A stretch of DNA of 64,000 bases from Auriscalpium vulgare. Its lineage: Eukaryota > Basidiomycota > Agaricomycetes > Russulales > Auriscalpiaceae. Within the stretch, counting starts at the first letter, position 1; each line of letters opens with the position of its first letter. Positions 1 to 11,815 of this stretch are shown one piece after another. A program made the translations under genes and the position numbers. The notes below the pieces were generated by a model, which was not told the origin of the DNA, ran no database searches, and worked only from the letters and a program-made list of their open reading frames with translations. The stretch covers positions 1,984,001 through 2,048,000 of the forward strand of contig JAHBBC010000002.1 in assembly GCA_019915015.1 (NCBI GenBank). The letters run 5' to 3'.

Positions 1-2661
1 TCGACTACTTGCTTTCTGGCCTTATCCAACGAACGATAATCTGGTGCCGAATACAACTCTAACGCCAAATCGGCGAGGGAAGGCCCGCCGCCCCCGCCGT
101 ATGGTGTGCGCTCCAAATATTGACGCACACGAGCGTATTTTGCTGCGCGAAGTCCGAAACAAGGACGATCTATCATTCTCGGAGCGGGGGCCTGCGTCGA
201 TGAGGTTGATGCCCAGATGTGGCCCAGTGTATGTGATCGCATTGTGCCCTTGCAAACTTTCTGGTGCTGTTTGAATGCCTTGGTGTGATACGCCCCAGTC
301 ATAAGCATGTACTTGTTGCATCGAGAGCATCGGACCTTCCGAACATCGTCTAGACAGAACTCGGCCATGTCGTCAAGCGCAAGGATTTTCTCCTTGAATT
401 TGGTATACGCCTTTGAGTTGTCGTCCCTACCGCGTTTGACGAAGGAATTGGCCAGGCGCGTGCTGATTGCTCCAGACGATGGCCCAACATCAGCGCTTGC
501 GGTGCTTGCAGACACGGTAGCAATGACATCCTTATTCTTTCCCTTGGGCGCGAAGAACGGATGAATGGGCCCAGGGACAGTGCGTGTGCGTTTTGCAGGA
601 TGGATAGGCGCCTGAGCCTCTGAGTCGTGGTCAGATTGAGCGCTTGTTGCTTCACTCGCGCTCGCAGCCGTCTTGTCGTCTGCGCTCGAGCTCCCTTTCC
701 TCCGCCTTTTCAGTAAGCCCCGCGCAGCCTTCAGTGTCGTCCCAATGGAACTGATGATCTTCTTAGATGCCCTTGACAGTCGACTTCCATCGGATGCGCA
801 ATCCTCCGCCTCACTTCCCACCGACGACACCCTTCTTGACGACATTGACGCAGCATCAGAAGTCCCATTTTCCAAATGGCTTCTCCATTCTGTGATACTG
901 CCAGGCCCATCCTGGTCCAGCATTCCACCACGCGGAACTGGTGGGAGATCATCGTCGACAGTGGATGGAGAGAGCAACGACCGGCCGTATGCGCAGCTGG
1001 TATCGGTGGTATCGGGCATAGGTATGTCGTCGCAGTCGCTGTCATAGCCACTAGCAGATGCAAGTACTGAATATGATGATGTAGGAGAAGGTGGCATTGA
1101 CAGAGGTGGAATTGACGGATCGTATTTGCTGCCTTCGTCCATGTCTCCGCGTCGCCCCATCTGCTTTTCTTCCACCTCTGGACTGAATCCTTCAAGTAGA
1201 CATTCAGCATCTCTGGTCGACTCGCCGGGTTCGGAAGCTTGAGGATTTAGAAGGTGGGCCATCCCGCGAGGGATATGATGCGCAACAGGCTCATCGCGTC
1301 CGGCGCCGCCTGTCACAGCATCAGACCGTCGCTGATGACTTGATACCTGCGCAGAGCACCTGAGTATCGTCGTCCTCATGTCGCTAATGAGCAAAATATA
1401 GCGTACCGATTGAATATGGTCGGCAGCGAGCCTCTCGAACCACGCCAACCGTTCGACGTGGCGCCTTGAATCATCCCAAAGCTGCCAGCCCAGTGTTTCG
1501 TGTGCGACCGCATTCACGGCGATCACGCCACACGATACGTGATCTGTCTGTCTCGCTGTCGTAAGCGACTGTCCCTCCCACTTGTACTCAATGCCGAATT
1601 TGACACGCGTCCACCAGAGCAATTTCTTCTCGATGTCTTTAGGCAGGCGCAGTCCCTGATGGTAAAGGCCGTCGCCTTGTTTCACAGGAATGGTAAGATT
1701 GCATTCCCATTGGCGACATAGTAACGTACTCACCATAGGATATTGTTTCCGCTTGACCGTCGATCTTCACGACAACAAAATGCTTGTATTTGGCGAGGAA
1801 AACAGGGAAGAGGAGTACCTTCCTATGGGTGCGCAGATCGTCTTCAATTCTCTTGAGGTAACGAGGTGAGTCGGGGAACAGGTCTTCTATTACTGTGATC
1901 TTTGAAATTGCATTCCAGAACTCGTGTCCGGCGATCTCGAAGTTGTTGGCAATTCCTGGCGTGCTCCGAACGCGGCTTCTCAACCACATGAGCATCATGT
2001 CAACGATGGTGTCGGTGAGAAGGCCGTCTGATAACAGCGGAGCAAGGGCTGATGTTGTCGTAAATGTGGCGGCACCGGGTATCATGAGTTGCTGGCGCCA
2101 GGGAAGCGAGTGGATAAGAGCAACAGTGCGTTCGCTTTCCATAGAACCGTCAGCGACTTGTAGCAGCCACCGCACGCTCGCCGTCCACGTCTCCTGTGCC
2201 AGGAGGACCGTACGCATCCGTTGCCAGTAAGTGATCATCCACAGCGGGGATGCACCACTTGCATATCGTGGGTCCATGATTGATTGTGCGCCATCCAGGA
2301 TGGCCTGCGGTGCGAGTGCAGCAAGCTTGTCCACGAAGGCATCCGTAGGAAGGCTTCGTGATTTTGTAAGTGTGGTTATGGGGAAGACTGCCACGTCATG
2401 GCTAAAAACAGCTTTGGTTGAGGGGTGTATGAGCTGCTGATCGCGACGAGGGAGTGGTGTAGATACGAAGGAATGAACATCCTCGGTGCCGCTGGGGAGC
2501 AAAGAAGTCTCGGGAGCGTTGGGAATCCTGAGGAGCTGCTCGATGTAGGCCAGCAGCTCCGGCGGTGGGTTCTGGGGATAGCTTTTGCCTTGCGAGATCC
2601 ATAATTCGGGACGGAACATAGGTATTTCATCGTCGTTGTAGATTGTGATGGACTCATCCAT
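1..2661 (-). CDS. Ulp1-like cysteine protease with C-terminal C2HC zinc finger (partial)
   Basis: A minus-strand gene whose 3' end lies beyond the left edge. The ATG at 2661 follows an open stretch without earlier ATG. The first exon (2661-1734) holds an uncharacterised region ending in the Ulp1 His box (KYKHFVVVKIDG). A 58-nt intron (1733-1676) joins it to YGDGLYHQG, which supplies the catalytic Asp, and then QTDHVSCGVIAVN with the catalytic Cys. The C48 peptidase His-Asp-Cys triad is therefore complete. A long Ser-rich linker follows, then an IHPFFAPK motif and, near 330-260, a CSRCNKY...H...C zinc-finger-like cluster followed by a Gly-rich segment. Peptidases of this family cleave SUMO-like modifiers, and Ulp1-like genes are known to travel with or near KDZ transposons in mushrooms. 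Whether this is a host gene or transposon cargo cannot be decided from the visible part. Confidence 0.72.
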
Positions 2662-5600
2662 TGGCACGATGCCGGGATGGCTGCGAGGGTGATGCGCTGC
2701 ACAGAAGAAGCAGGTTCGGTCCGAGGCGTTGTCGTAGAATGTCGTACGCAGCAGGCCACGTAAATTTCTACCTAATGTCTCAACTTGTACGAATTATACC
2801 GGTAATTATGGGGTCAAAATCTTCTGCCGCCAGTACTTAGTCCAACTACCTCTGTGATCAGACATCGGTTCACCGCGCCCCTAACTACCACCATCAGGAT
2901 CATACTTTTGCCCCAAATTCTAGCCCCCAGCTACCTCAGACCCCTCAGAGCTTCCGGCGCAAAGCGCCGTCTAGCTACCGTGCGAAAATCATACCCCTGG
3001 CGTGAGTTACGGGGGTCCTTGTCGCCCGAACGCGAGTCCCTGAGAGCTGCCAGACGGTCGACAGCGCAGGAGATAGGTCCCATCGATGGACGCGAATTCG
3101 GATTTTGCGCGGCGAGTCTGCGTCGTAGACTCGTACGATCGAATTATCTTGTCAAACAAAAACAATGGAGGCGGCCGGCGGGCGGCCATCATCGCCTCGG
3201 GTGACGCGCCAGGGTGATCGGGGCTCGCGAGCATTTTGCCCGTCTTGTGACTCGGACGTTGTGATGGTGGTCAGGACACGGCGGTCGCTGTGGAGCGCTC
3301 AGCGCTGCGCGCACCGTCAGGGCCGCTGTGGACCGTAGAGTCACGCACGGTGTGCGGGCACCGGGCCCGCACTCCTCGCGACGCGAAACTTGACTGAGGC
3401 GAGCGGCGGCGTACTGTATGTAACGAGATAGCTCCGGTGCGTCGGACGGCAGGTCAGATGGCGTGAACTTGTTGCTTGTCGCTAGTCGCTCTGTCGACAT
3501 GGATGTGTGGCGCAGCGGGGACAGAAAGCGCAGAGATCTAGAAGACTCGGCTAGTACAGGAATAGTACAGTGGTGCTCCTCGTACGCGTCCCTTGGAGAT
3601 AGCGCGTTTGGGGCATGTCCATCCGGTCTTCTAGATAACGCTCGGGGGTATTACTCATTTGAAGACCTCTGGACGGATCTGACGTAGTATGCAGACGGAC
3701 CTGCGGGACCGGCGAACTGAGCCGACAATACATAGACGCTGTCAGGGTTGCAAAAAATGCGAATCACCCCGCGCACACACGTGCTATGGGGCCTGCTAGC
3801 CCCGGCCGTGCAGGAGAATGGTGATCGTGACTGTCAGGCGAGGCAAGCGCGATGTCGGAGAGTTGTGGGCGTTCAAAATCTGCCACTGGAGGCCAGTCTG
3901 GACTCATGTAGTACGGCGGATGTTTCGGTGCGGGTGCAATATGCAAATAATATGTCCAATATGTGTCCTCGACCAGCCCCACTGCCCCAGCATCTCCCAG
4001 CATCCGATACCCGACCGCATAACACCAATATCCCCGCCTCGCTCGTGCGCAACTCGCTGGATCGGGAGCGAGTTGCGTTCGGCGTTCTTCGCAACGGCCA
4101 CGCCGCGCGACCGGGCAAGTAGACTATTTGCCCCCTATGGTAAGCATCTAACCGCATCCGGCAAGGCTGCCAAGCCCAGACATGCGGTGATATACTGCGG
4201 CGATGCAGCCTCGGCACGCCAGCTTGCAGCGCGGCGAGGTCATTGTTGCAGTTTATGGACCCGAGGCGGAGGTTGCTACGCCGAGTCCGACTCGGACGCG
4301 GGCATGTCTCTATGTGCGCATGCTGACGCCCGTCGTGCTTCGAAGGCGCGTTGCCACTGGTTGGGCCGCGTCGTCGATGGGCAGGCACCCCGACAGGAAC
4401 GCGAGTGCGATCGAGAGTACGGGACGGCAGCCCGCCGCTCTATTGTTGTCGCGTCCGGCCCGAGGACCGAGGTATGTGCACACCGCGCATCACTGACTCC
4501 TGCTGCGCTGCGGTCCTTTATTTCCGGAATTTCGGGTGCATATGATCGATCTGGGCGGATAAAGGAGCGCGACGACAGCGGGCGGCGGGCGCGCAGCGAC
4601 GGGGTGACAGAGAAGGGGGGGTTCCTACAACGTGCCTGCAATGTGCACAGCAGAAGCTGATGTATGTTCACCGTGCTTGGCCCTAGGCCAGCAAATTCGC
4701 CTCATGCTTAGAAGATTGCAGCAGGGATTACTGTAGTGTCGTAGGCAACAGATGCATTGGATTTCCCTGCAGGGCAATTGGTGGCGGCATATACGAGACG
4801 TGCTACAGGCTTCTAAAGTGCGGGATGTGGGAGGATGGCGTTGCCGGGCAGACGCAGGCACCTGGATGGCAGGGTGGCGAACCGGAGGAGGGTTCCCCGG
4901 AGATGTGTGGCGTTGATAAATGTCGGCAGACGCGGGAGGCGCCCTCGAGGCAGGCTTCGCGGGAGGAGCGCCCGACAGTTGCGGGAAAGTTGCGGGAAAG
5001 TTGCTCGGAGCAGTCGGCGAGGTAGCGTGGGCGAATGCAGCTGGTGCTATGCAGATGCAGAGAAATCTGCGCTTGTGGGCGCGTCGGGGGTGTTCTCGGA
5101 GCAGAGATAAGTCTGGTGGGAAGATGTCACCCGAGGCAGAGAACGTCACTGATGAATGGATCATGTTCGCTGCTCGAGAACAAAGTTGAAGATCTAGGTC
5201 GTCGAGCGAAGCACCGCACGATGAAGTTGATCCCCGCGAAGATCAAATCGCAGAGGACTCTGCGGCGGGGGGCTGGACCACGTCGAGCGGATATTACATA
5301 CAGGATCTGGAGCGCGGGATGAAAACAAGCACGTCCATTCATGCGCGGAATCTGGGGGGCCAGGTGTCGCAGCATCCGACGGGGTCGCCCATGGCCATCG
5401 GTGGCCATTGACGGGCAATATACGCTGCGATGCTGCTTGTTGGGGGCACGGGCACGATGGAGATGCGAGGTGAAACTGGGAGGCGAGGCGAGGCGCAGCC
5501 ATAGCGACGGCGGGCAGGGGCGAGCGCCTGGCGTCAGGCTCGCCTCGTGAAACCCGATCGGGATCTGTGACGGTGCGCGGGTCACGCACCTCGCGTCGGC

Positions 5601-5727
5601 TCATTTGCCCAATTTACAATAATAGTACAAATTTACATCCACATAAATCCAACGCTTGTCCCCCGCCTTGTTCTCTGCAACCCCCGTCCGTCGACGTAGA
5701 CCCAGACCTCCTCCCCGCCGCCTAGCA
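2662..5727. other. gene-poor intergenic stretch
   Basis: About 3 kb without a convincing gene. Several GC-rich open frames overlap on both strands (the longest at 3818-4660 plus and 4625-5164 minus) but show no family motif, no repeat of one frame across splice sites, and Arg/Ala/Pro-rich composition typical of chance frames in GC-rich DNA. The last 100 bp before 5728 are the likely promoter and leader of the next gene, with pyrimidine-rich sequence just before its start. Confidence 0.5.
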
Positions 5728-7061
5728 ATGGCTCACTACTCCGTCTTGTTCACTCTCGGGCTCGGTCTCCTCGCAGAGCGCGGCTCCCCCACACCTGCCC
5801 GCCCGTCCCCCACCGCCAGCTCGCCATCCTCCAGCTTCTTCTCCAAGCTGCGCAAGGGCTCGCTCCCCGCAGCGTCCCTCTCACCCGCTACAAATTCCTA
5901 CACCTTCGCCATCGAGGTCGCCGAGAGCTCACCGCCCGCCATCGAGTTCTCCGACCCCTTCGCCAGCAGCGCGTCCGATGAATTGTCTCCACGTCAACGC
6001 TCCGCGCCCGAATTCCGCTCCTTCCTGTCGCTGGACCTCGCAGAGTCGCAGTCTGTGCGCTCAGCGAAGCACGCACGGGCAGCGATGAGTCCCCTGGATA
6101 CGAATGCCATGCCACCAGTGCCCCCGCGCTCCGCGTCCCCGTATGTCATGCCCGGCACCACTTTGCACGTGTACTGACCCCGCACCCCTACAGACACCGC
6201 CGCGGCCCGGCCCCACCGTCGCCGCTCCTGCACTCCCCACTCCCCTCGCCTCTGCCCTCAGGGTCGTCACGCCGCCCCTCGCGCGACTCCCTGCGCAACC
6301 TCCCGTCCCCCAAGCCCGCGCCGTCAGCGACCCTCCCAGAGATCCCCTTCAGCCTCCCGCCCGTCGCACCCTCGCCGCCCACATCCCCTTCCTCCTCGCA
6401 CGCACCCAGCGCGCGCTCGTCGCTCTCAGCGCACCGCCCGTCGCTCTCCGCGCCGTCCACGATGTCGCGCCCTTCCTCCGCGCTCGCCTTCCCGCTGCCC
6501 CCAGTGGCCTCGACGTCCGCGCGCCGCCCGACGCCCGCGAGCCTCGCGCGCAGCCAGTCATACCTGTCCTTCTCGTCCGCGACGACCTCCGTGCGCACGA
6601 CCCGCAAGCGCACCGCGCACCGCAACGATGCGCTCGCGGCGCTCGAGGGCCGCGGCGAGGCCGCCCCCCGTCGGCGCACGCCCACCCGCAACTTCATGAG
6701 CATGAGCGACGACGACGACGAGGACGACGTGCCGCCCCCACCCCGCCGCCGCGTCTCATCCACCCCGCGCCGCCGCGTGTCCTCTGCTCACCGCGCTCCG
6801 CCACCGACGCCCGCTACATTCACGCGCTTCCCCGGCGTCGACGAAGAGGAGAGCGTGCTCCCCTCGCCCGCCGTCGCGCCGCCCCTCGCCGCGAGCTGGT
6901 CCCTCCCCGCCCCACGCGCATCCGTGTCCTCCCCGCCCCCGAAAACACGCCGGCGGCGCAGCACGATGGAGTCGTGGTTCCCGCTCGCGAACTTCATCGA
7001 CTTCAAGGACGACGACCTCGCGGGCTGGCGCGGGCTCGTTGAGATCGCGAGCGCCGTATAG
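5728..7061 (+). CDS. Ser/Pro-rich disordered protein with conserved C-terminal motif
   Basis: Two exons, 5728-6140 and 6194-7061, joined across a 53-nt intron with GTATGT and CTACAG ends; the splice keeps the frame open to a TAG at 7059-7061. The ATG at 5728 is preceded by AGCA and followed by G, a good fungal start context. The product is about 425 residues. The N-terminus begins with a short hydrophobic stretch (SVLFTLGLGLLA) that could be a weak signal or anchor. The rest is low-complexity Ser, Pro and Arg with an acidic run of Asp/Glu after FMSMSD, followed by paired RRRVSS blocks that look like basic phosphorylation sites. The C-terminus SWFPLANFIDFKDDDLAGWR is dense in hydrophobic and acidic residues and looks like the only ordered, conserved piece. 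No enzymatic domain is visible, so the function is unknown. Overlapping frames on both strands here are shadows caused by the codon bias. Confidence 0.7.
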
Positions 7062-9076
7062 CACGGGCGTTGGCCCTGGTTGATGTTCTATCATTTTTTT
7101 CTGTCTTGTCCTCGCCTTGCTCACACGAACCCTCCTCGCTCATTGTACATCTGTTTGTATCGCCCCTGCATCATCCCACCATTTGACCGTTAATCCGCCT
7201 ATCGTTTTAATGTGTGCCACCATCGTAATGCCACCTGTGCCATCATCACACCCCTCCCTCATTCGCATTTTCCGTGTGCTTATTTTTATCGTATGCTATT
7301 AGCTGCCGTGTCACCATATCTCCACGCTCGCTTCGTTGTTGTCTACTATTCGTTGTACTTAGTAGTGAATGATATTGCGTTCACCATCTGTTGCTTAATT
7401 GAGTTGCATACGCTCCATGTTTTGCTCTTTGTAGAGCTGTTGTCGACAAACCACGCAATCTTGTGCAGTATACTCTCACTGTCTCATTCAATGTCAGTGT
7501 CACGTCCTACAGCTTCTGCAAGTGAACGTTTTTATCGGAAGCCTCAAGCCTGGGAGGGCTTGTGTGACGGCCCTCGCTTGCACCAATGGAAGACTCCCCG
7601 CACTCCCTCGTCCATGCGAGAACAACGTGTTTTTCATTGAACGCACTGCCGACGTCGCGTCCATTCTATCAGTATGGAAGCAAGCCCGAGGCTCCCTTAG
7701 CGAGCCTTAGCGCCGGACTTAGCAGTATGTGGCACGCTGCCGACGCGTGCCCACCTACTCACCCCCCCTTCGTCATACGATCGTACGACCTTGAGCTTAC
7801 GACGGTGACGGCCATCGCGGCCCTCCGATCGAGCGCTCCTGCAAGCCAATATATCATGCGGATAACCGCCGCCCTCTTCACCTCACTACATACCTTCCTG
7901 GTCAATCTACCATCTATTGGTTTGAACAGCAATGGCTCACTGACTGACCGCGAGGCACCCCGAGCATCTAATCAGAACGTACATGCTCTTCGACAGACGG
8001 TGGCGGTGCCCATCGATAATGCAGGCGCGCGAGGTCGAGCTTGTGTGACAAGGGGGCCACTGGCAGGGCCGAGTGACAGCGCTTGGGTATACGCGTGCTC
8101 CCGGCCGGAGCGTGTGCGGATAGGTGAACACTGTAAGCAATCGGCGCGGAGGATGAGATCAAGGCGCTCGTGGAGAAGGTGCAGGGCCGACTTGCTTTGT
8201 GCGACCGACGGAGCACCGGGCACTGCGCCACGCTCTGATTTTGCTACTCGAGTGGATATCATCTGCATGGACAACTGCATCGTAAGGGTCGCTCACCTTG
8301 ACATGAATACGGTGCATATGCAGCTAGCTTGTACGCTTCTGATGGTGGCCCTGTCTGCGGTGCCCCACCCGTAAAGCTTGAAGCCGAGCAGATTCCTGTC
8401 AATGCCAATCGACAGGCCAGGGATGTCAAGCAGCACGCCCATGATCAACAGACAGTGTTTGGCCTCCCTGATCCACGACCCGAGGAAACAAAACCGCTGA
8501 TGCATGATGCAGCGCAGACACTGGCGAGCGCTGCACGGATCTCCCCGCGCACAGCGACAAAGACAATGGGCACCGGCCCTGCGAGCGGTCACCCGCGGCA
8601 CGTCAGACACGCCTGATTTCATCCCTGAGGCCTGATCGTGCGCGTAGGTGATTCGCTCGCGGCACAGCCGTCGCGGGTGGATCACGGAATCACGGCATGG
8701 GTGCTCACACGCGCGGGCGTGCTTTGTGCTCTCGGTCGGGGCTTGCGGGAGCTTGCGGGGAAGGGCACCGGTGGGCGTGAATTGGGCGCATGATGGACAG
8801 GATGCGAGGTGGCGGGAATGGAAGACCGGAAGGAGACTGGAGAGGAAACGCGCTGGGGGCAGGTGATCGCGTTGGGCTATCACATGACCAGCCTCGGGCT
8901 GCCTTGAGATTCGACCTCGACGGCCTCGCGGCGTCAGAAAGCGGAATATACACTGGGATAGAATGCATGGTATAGAATACATTAGAATGTCAAGGTAACG
9001 GTCCACGTAAAACGTTAGAACACAGCTCAGGTTTCGTACCGTGATATCAGTGCGCATCAGCGACGACGGCCGCGGG
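7062..9076. other. intergenic, no convincing gene
   Basis: Between two convergently transcribed genes. The first 500 bp are T-rich and presumably include the 3' UTR and polyadenylation region of the upstream gene. The remainder has open frames on both strands (for example 8293-9216 minus) without recognisable motifs. Nothing else could be supported here. Confidence 0.5.
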
Positions 9077-10779
9077 CTACCGTCGCCACCGATCCCAGAT
9101 ACCACCGGACGACGGCGACGGGCGAGGCGCCGACGGTGGCGCCACATAGAGCATGGGGTTGTTGAGTTGTGCAGGCGACGGTGCGGGTGCCGGCCGGCCC
9201 TGCGGAGTGCGTGCACGCGGCGGAAGCGGAGGCGTCTGCAGGTGCGGGTTGGGGCGCGCAGAGGTGGAGAATGACGCAGAGAGCGGGCGGCGCGGCGGGG
9301 TGGGCGGCTTCAGAGTGTTGCTCTTCTCGCGCGAGGAGCCTGCGCAAACAAGTGAGCAAGGACTACCAGGAGAAGAACGAAAGGCAGACCTGTGGGACGA
9401 CCGTGGTTGGAATCCCAGCTTCCCCCATGGCCAGGCCCGGGGCCAGACGGACGCGCTGCGGTCGTACGTGAGGTCGACGGTACCCGCGGCCGCGGGCTGC
9501 GCGGCGCGAGTTCAGGCATGTCGATCTTGCTGAGGTGCACAGTAAGACTCTGTGGTGGCCTGTACTCGCGCGCGGCCCGCGCCGGGTCGTCAAGCACGAT
9601 GCGGCGTGGCTGGTTCGGAGCCGGGGTGTCGTAGATCACATACTGGCGTAGCTCCGCGCCGCTGTCCAGACCTACGAAGATCCCGCGTGAGCACGGCGGG
9701 CCGCAGCAAAAGAGAGGATTAGGCGTTTACCGCGTTTGTGGCGCAGGCGCTTGACGTCCTCGACGACCTGGAGGACTTTGGGCACCTCCGTGGGAGCCGC
9801 AGCTTGGATGGAGATGAAGAGCATCGCCTCGTCCTGAATTAGATATAAGCGTGTTTGATGGGTGTCAAGTGAGAAGAGCGCTCACGTCGAGTAGCTGCGC
9901 AGCGTACTGCGCGTAGTCGTGCACGGCGCCTTCCTCGATGACGGTGACCTCATTCAGCTCGCCGCGCAGCGCATGCAACTCGGCAATGCGGTCAACACCC
10001 GTCTTTGGCGCGGGCTTGGGTGGCGGCGACGGTGGGAGCTGTGTCGATTGGGGCGATGTAGGCGCCGCGTATTGAGGCGGGGGGTCAGTGGGCGTGTGGA
10101 AGACGTCGTTCATGTCGTGGAATGTGAGTAGCGCGGTGAGGAGGACAATCTCAAAACCCTTGCGGTCGTCTATGTCAAATCTGCCGAGGCCGGCGATGTG
10201 AAACGGTCAGGTGCGGCGGGAAGATGGTAGCGTACCTGTTCAAATTGTAGTCGAGAATCTGTACGGCGGCCGTGCGTAGTCGCCCCGGTGGCTCCTTCGT
10301 CACTGCCACAAGGACGGCAGGATCTGGTTTGCGAATCATGTAGCATTCTTCGCGCTTCCATTCGAACTCATGCCTGAAAGTCTTTCAGCACGCGCGCTCG
10401 ACGGTGAGAGCTTCTAGTACGACGCACTCTTCCCATTTGAAACTCCACTTGAACGACAAGGTTCCGATAGATTTGAGCTCTACTACCTGTGAGGGATTGT
10501 GTAGTTCGACGATCTTGCTCTTACTAGCCGCACTGGGAGCCGTGGCACTCGCTAGGAGAGCCTGGGTTGTGGGATCTAATATACGCGGTTGTGAGAGGTT
10601 GAGCCGCACTGTGTGGCTACAAAGAATGACGCACCGAAGACATTAATCTTGTAGACGCTTCCTGGCTCCTTCTGCTTGCTATAGTGGATCGTTCCCTGGG
10701 GGTCAATGAGGTCTATTATGGCCGGATCCTTCTCGTTCGGAGTAACATTGAGGGTGAAGAGGTTTTGGTCAAGGCTCAT
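9077..10779 (-). CDS. conserved basidiomycete protein of unknown function
   Basis: A minus-strand gene with about six exons, starting at ATG 10779 (MSLDQNLFTLNVTPNEKDPA) and ending at TAG 9077. Introns with good GT..AG ends lie around 10628-10570, 10430-10380, 10240-10185, 9884-9835, 9730-9676 and 9400-9350, and each keeps the frame. The N-terminal half is well ordered: a beta-rich start, then GTLSFKWSFKWEEHEFEWKR and PDPAVLVAVTKEPPGRL, with DYNLNRFDIDDRKGFEIV after the third intron. The middle is Pro-rich, then a coiled segment contains VEDVKRLRHKR. The C-terminal 150 residues are Pro/Ser/Arg-rich and disordered. The pattern recalls a widespread Agaricomycete family of hypothetical proteins without an assigned role; this is memory of the pattern and not a search result. 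No catalytic motif, signal peptide or membrane segment is seen. Confidence 0.7.
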
Positions 10780-11185
10780 GCTGATGAGTTGGTAGGCGGA
10801 GACCGGACTAAGACAATATAGCCTCAGTGCGAAGACAACCCTACGTTGGTCCGCTGAGCAGATGACGGTCAAAAGCACGTCGTATTCAAGCACAGCAAGA
10901 TCATGAACTTGACACCGCTTCAAACGATCTGGACTTCAATAGCGAGAGACTGACGTTAGGGTTAGGGTCAGCGAGCTTCAAATTTGTCTAGAATCATATA
11001 ATTTTAGACCACTCTGCGAGTGCGGTCCTTTCTCCTGAACAATATCTCGCTGGTTTTTCGTTATCTAGGCTCTAGATCCTTCTCCTCCTCTAATCGACAG
11101 GTAGGATGGCTACCGATCTTAGCTTTAGGTCTGACACGGGGACCGCCCGTGAGAATGAAACTTGGGTTAGGGCTGGATCAATTCC

Positions 11186-11431
11186 ATGGCACCAACACTG
11201 AGCACTCTGCTTCGTAGACTACTACGAGGTAAGTTCTCTGGACTTTGCCTATGCGACCCATATAAACTCTCCACAGGTCCAATCAATAAAGCCTTGATGC
11301 TTGCCGTCATGCTTCTGTCCTCAGAAAGTGCATTCGTCGGCGGAGTCCGACTTTTTGAAACGAAGCCGTACAACCCTGCTCCGTCACCCGATGAAGTCGG
11401 CATGAGAGTTTTGAAGAAGATTGCTCTTTGA
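11186..11431 (+). CDS. possible 65-residue membrane protein
   Basis: A short candidate gene of two exons (11186-11228 and 11277-11431) around a 48-nt intron with a GTAAGT donor and CCACAG acceptor. The spliced product starts MAPTLSTLLRRLLRG, an Arg-rich amphipathic start like a mitochondrial targeting sequence or a small inner-membrane subunit. It continues with one hydrophobic segment (ALMLAVMLLSSESAFVGGV) and a polar tail ending VLKKIAL. Small single-span mitochondrial proteins have this layout, but no family was recognised. It sits alone upstream of the monooxygenase pair. Given its size it may be a chance frame; the consensus intron is the main support. Confidence 0.4.
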   Translation: MAPTLSTLLRRLLRGKFSGLCLCDPYKLSTGPINKALMLAVMLLSSESAFVGGVRLFETKPYNPAPSPDEVGMRVLKKIAL

Positions 11432-11815
11432 CTGAAGACTTTGGTAAGGGTAAGGGACCAACAGAAGGTAACTGATCAGTTGGACAGGAAAGAACCCACG
11501 ATGCCTCTTCCACTGCTCAAGCGCTCACAGCCCAGCCCTCTCCGAACACAATTTGAACGCCTGACTATTCCGTTCACGATCATCGTGATGTTGACTTATT
11601 TTGCAGTTTATGCAACTATTGGGCAGCCCGGAAGCGCTGCCGTTACCATTTTTACCATTTTTCTCAGGCAAGTAATGATGGCCCAAACACTATCTTATAG
11701 TCTCCGTAGTTGACCTCGACGGATGATAAATGGACGCACGGTGCAGCACGGGCGTCCGATAAGTATATTACTTGCTCTCGACTGGAACGTCTCTGCACAA
11801 CTGTCTCGCTTCGCC
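11432..11815 (+). other. spacer with weak open frame upstream of monooxygenase
   Basis: A 384-bp spacer. It contains an open frame with one hydrophobic stretch (IIVMLTYFAVYATIG), but no splice signals or family resemblance, so it is not called as a gene. The last 100 bp are the likely promoter and leader of the FAD monooxygenase that starts at 11816. Confidence 0.4.

Noticed and set aside
3818..5164. Several GC-rich frames on both strands
   Set aside because: No family resemblance and no splice support; typical chance frames.
6104..7042. 312-residue plus-strand open frame rich in Arg/Pro/Ala
   Set aside because: Shadow of the Ser/Pro-rich gene at 5728-7061; the spliced frame explains the region.
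8293..9216. 307-residue minus-strand open frame
   Set aside because: No motif, Arg/His-rich composition, and it overlaps the last exon of the gene ending at 9077 in another frame.
10955..10970. TTAGGGTTAGGG, a telomere-like motif
   Set aside because: Only two units next to a gene; too short for an interstitial telomere array and likely chance.
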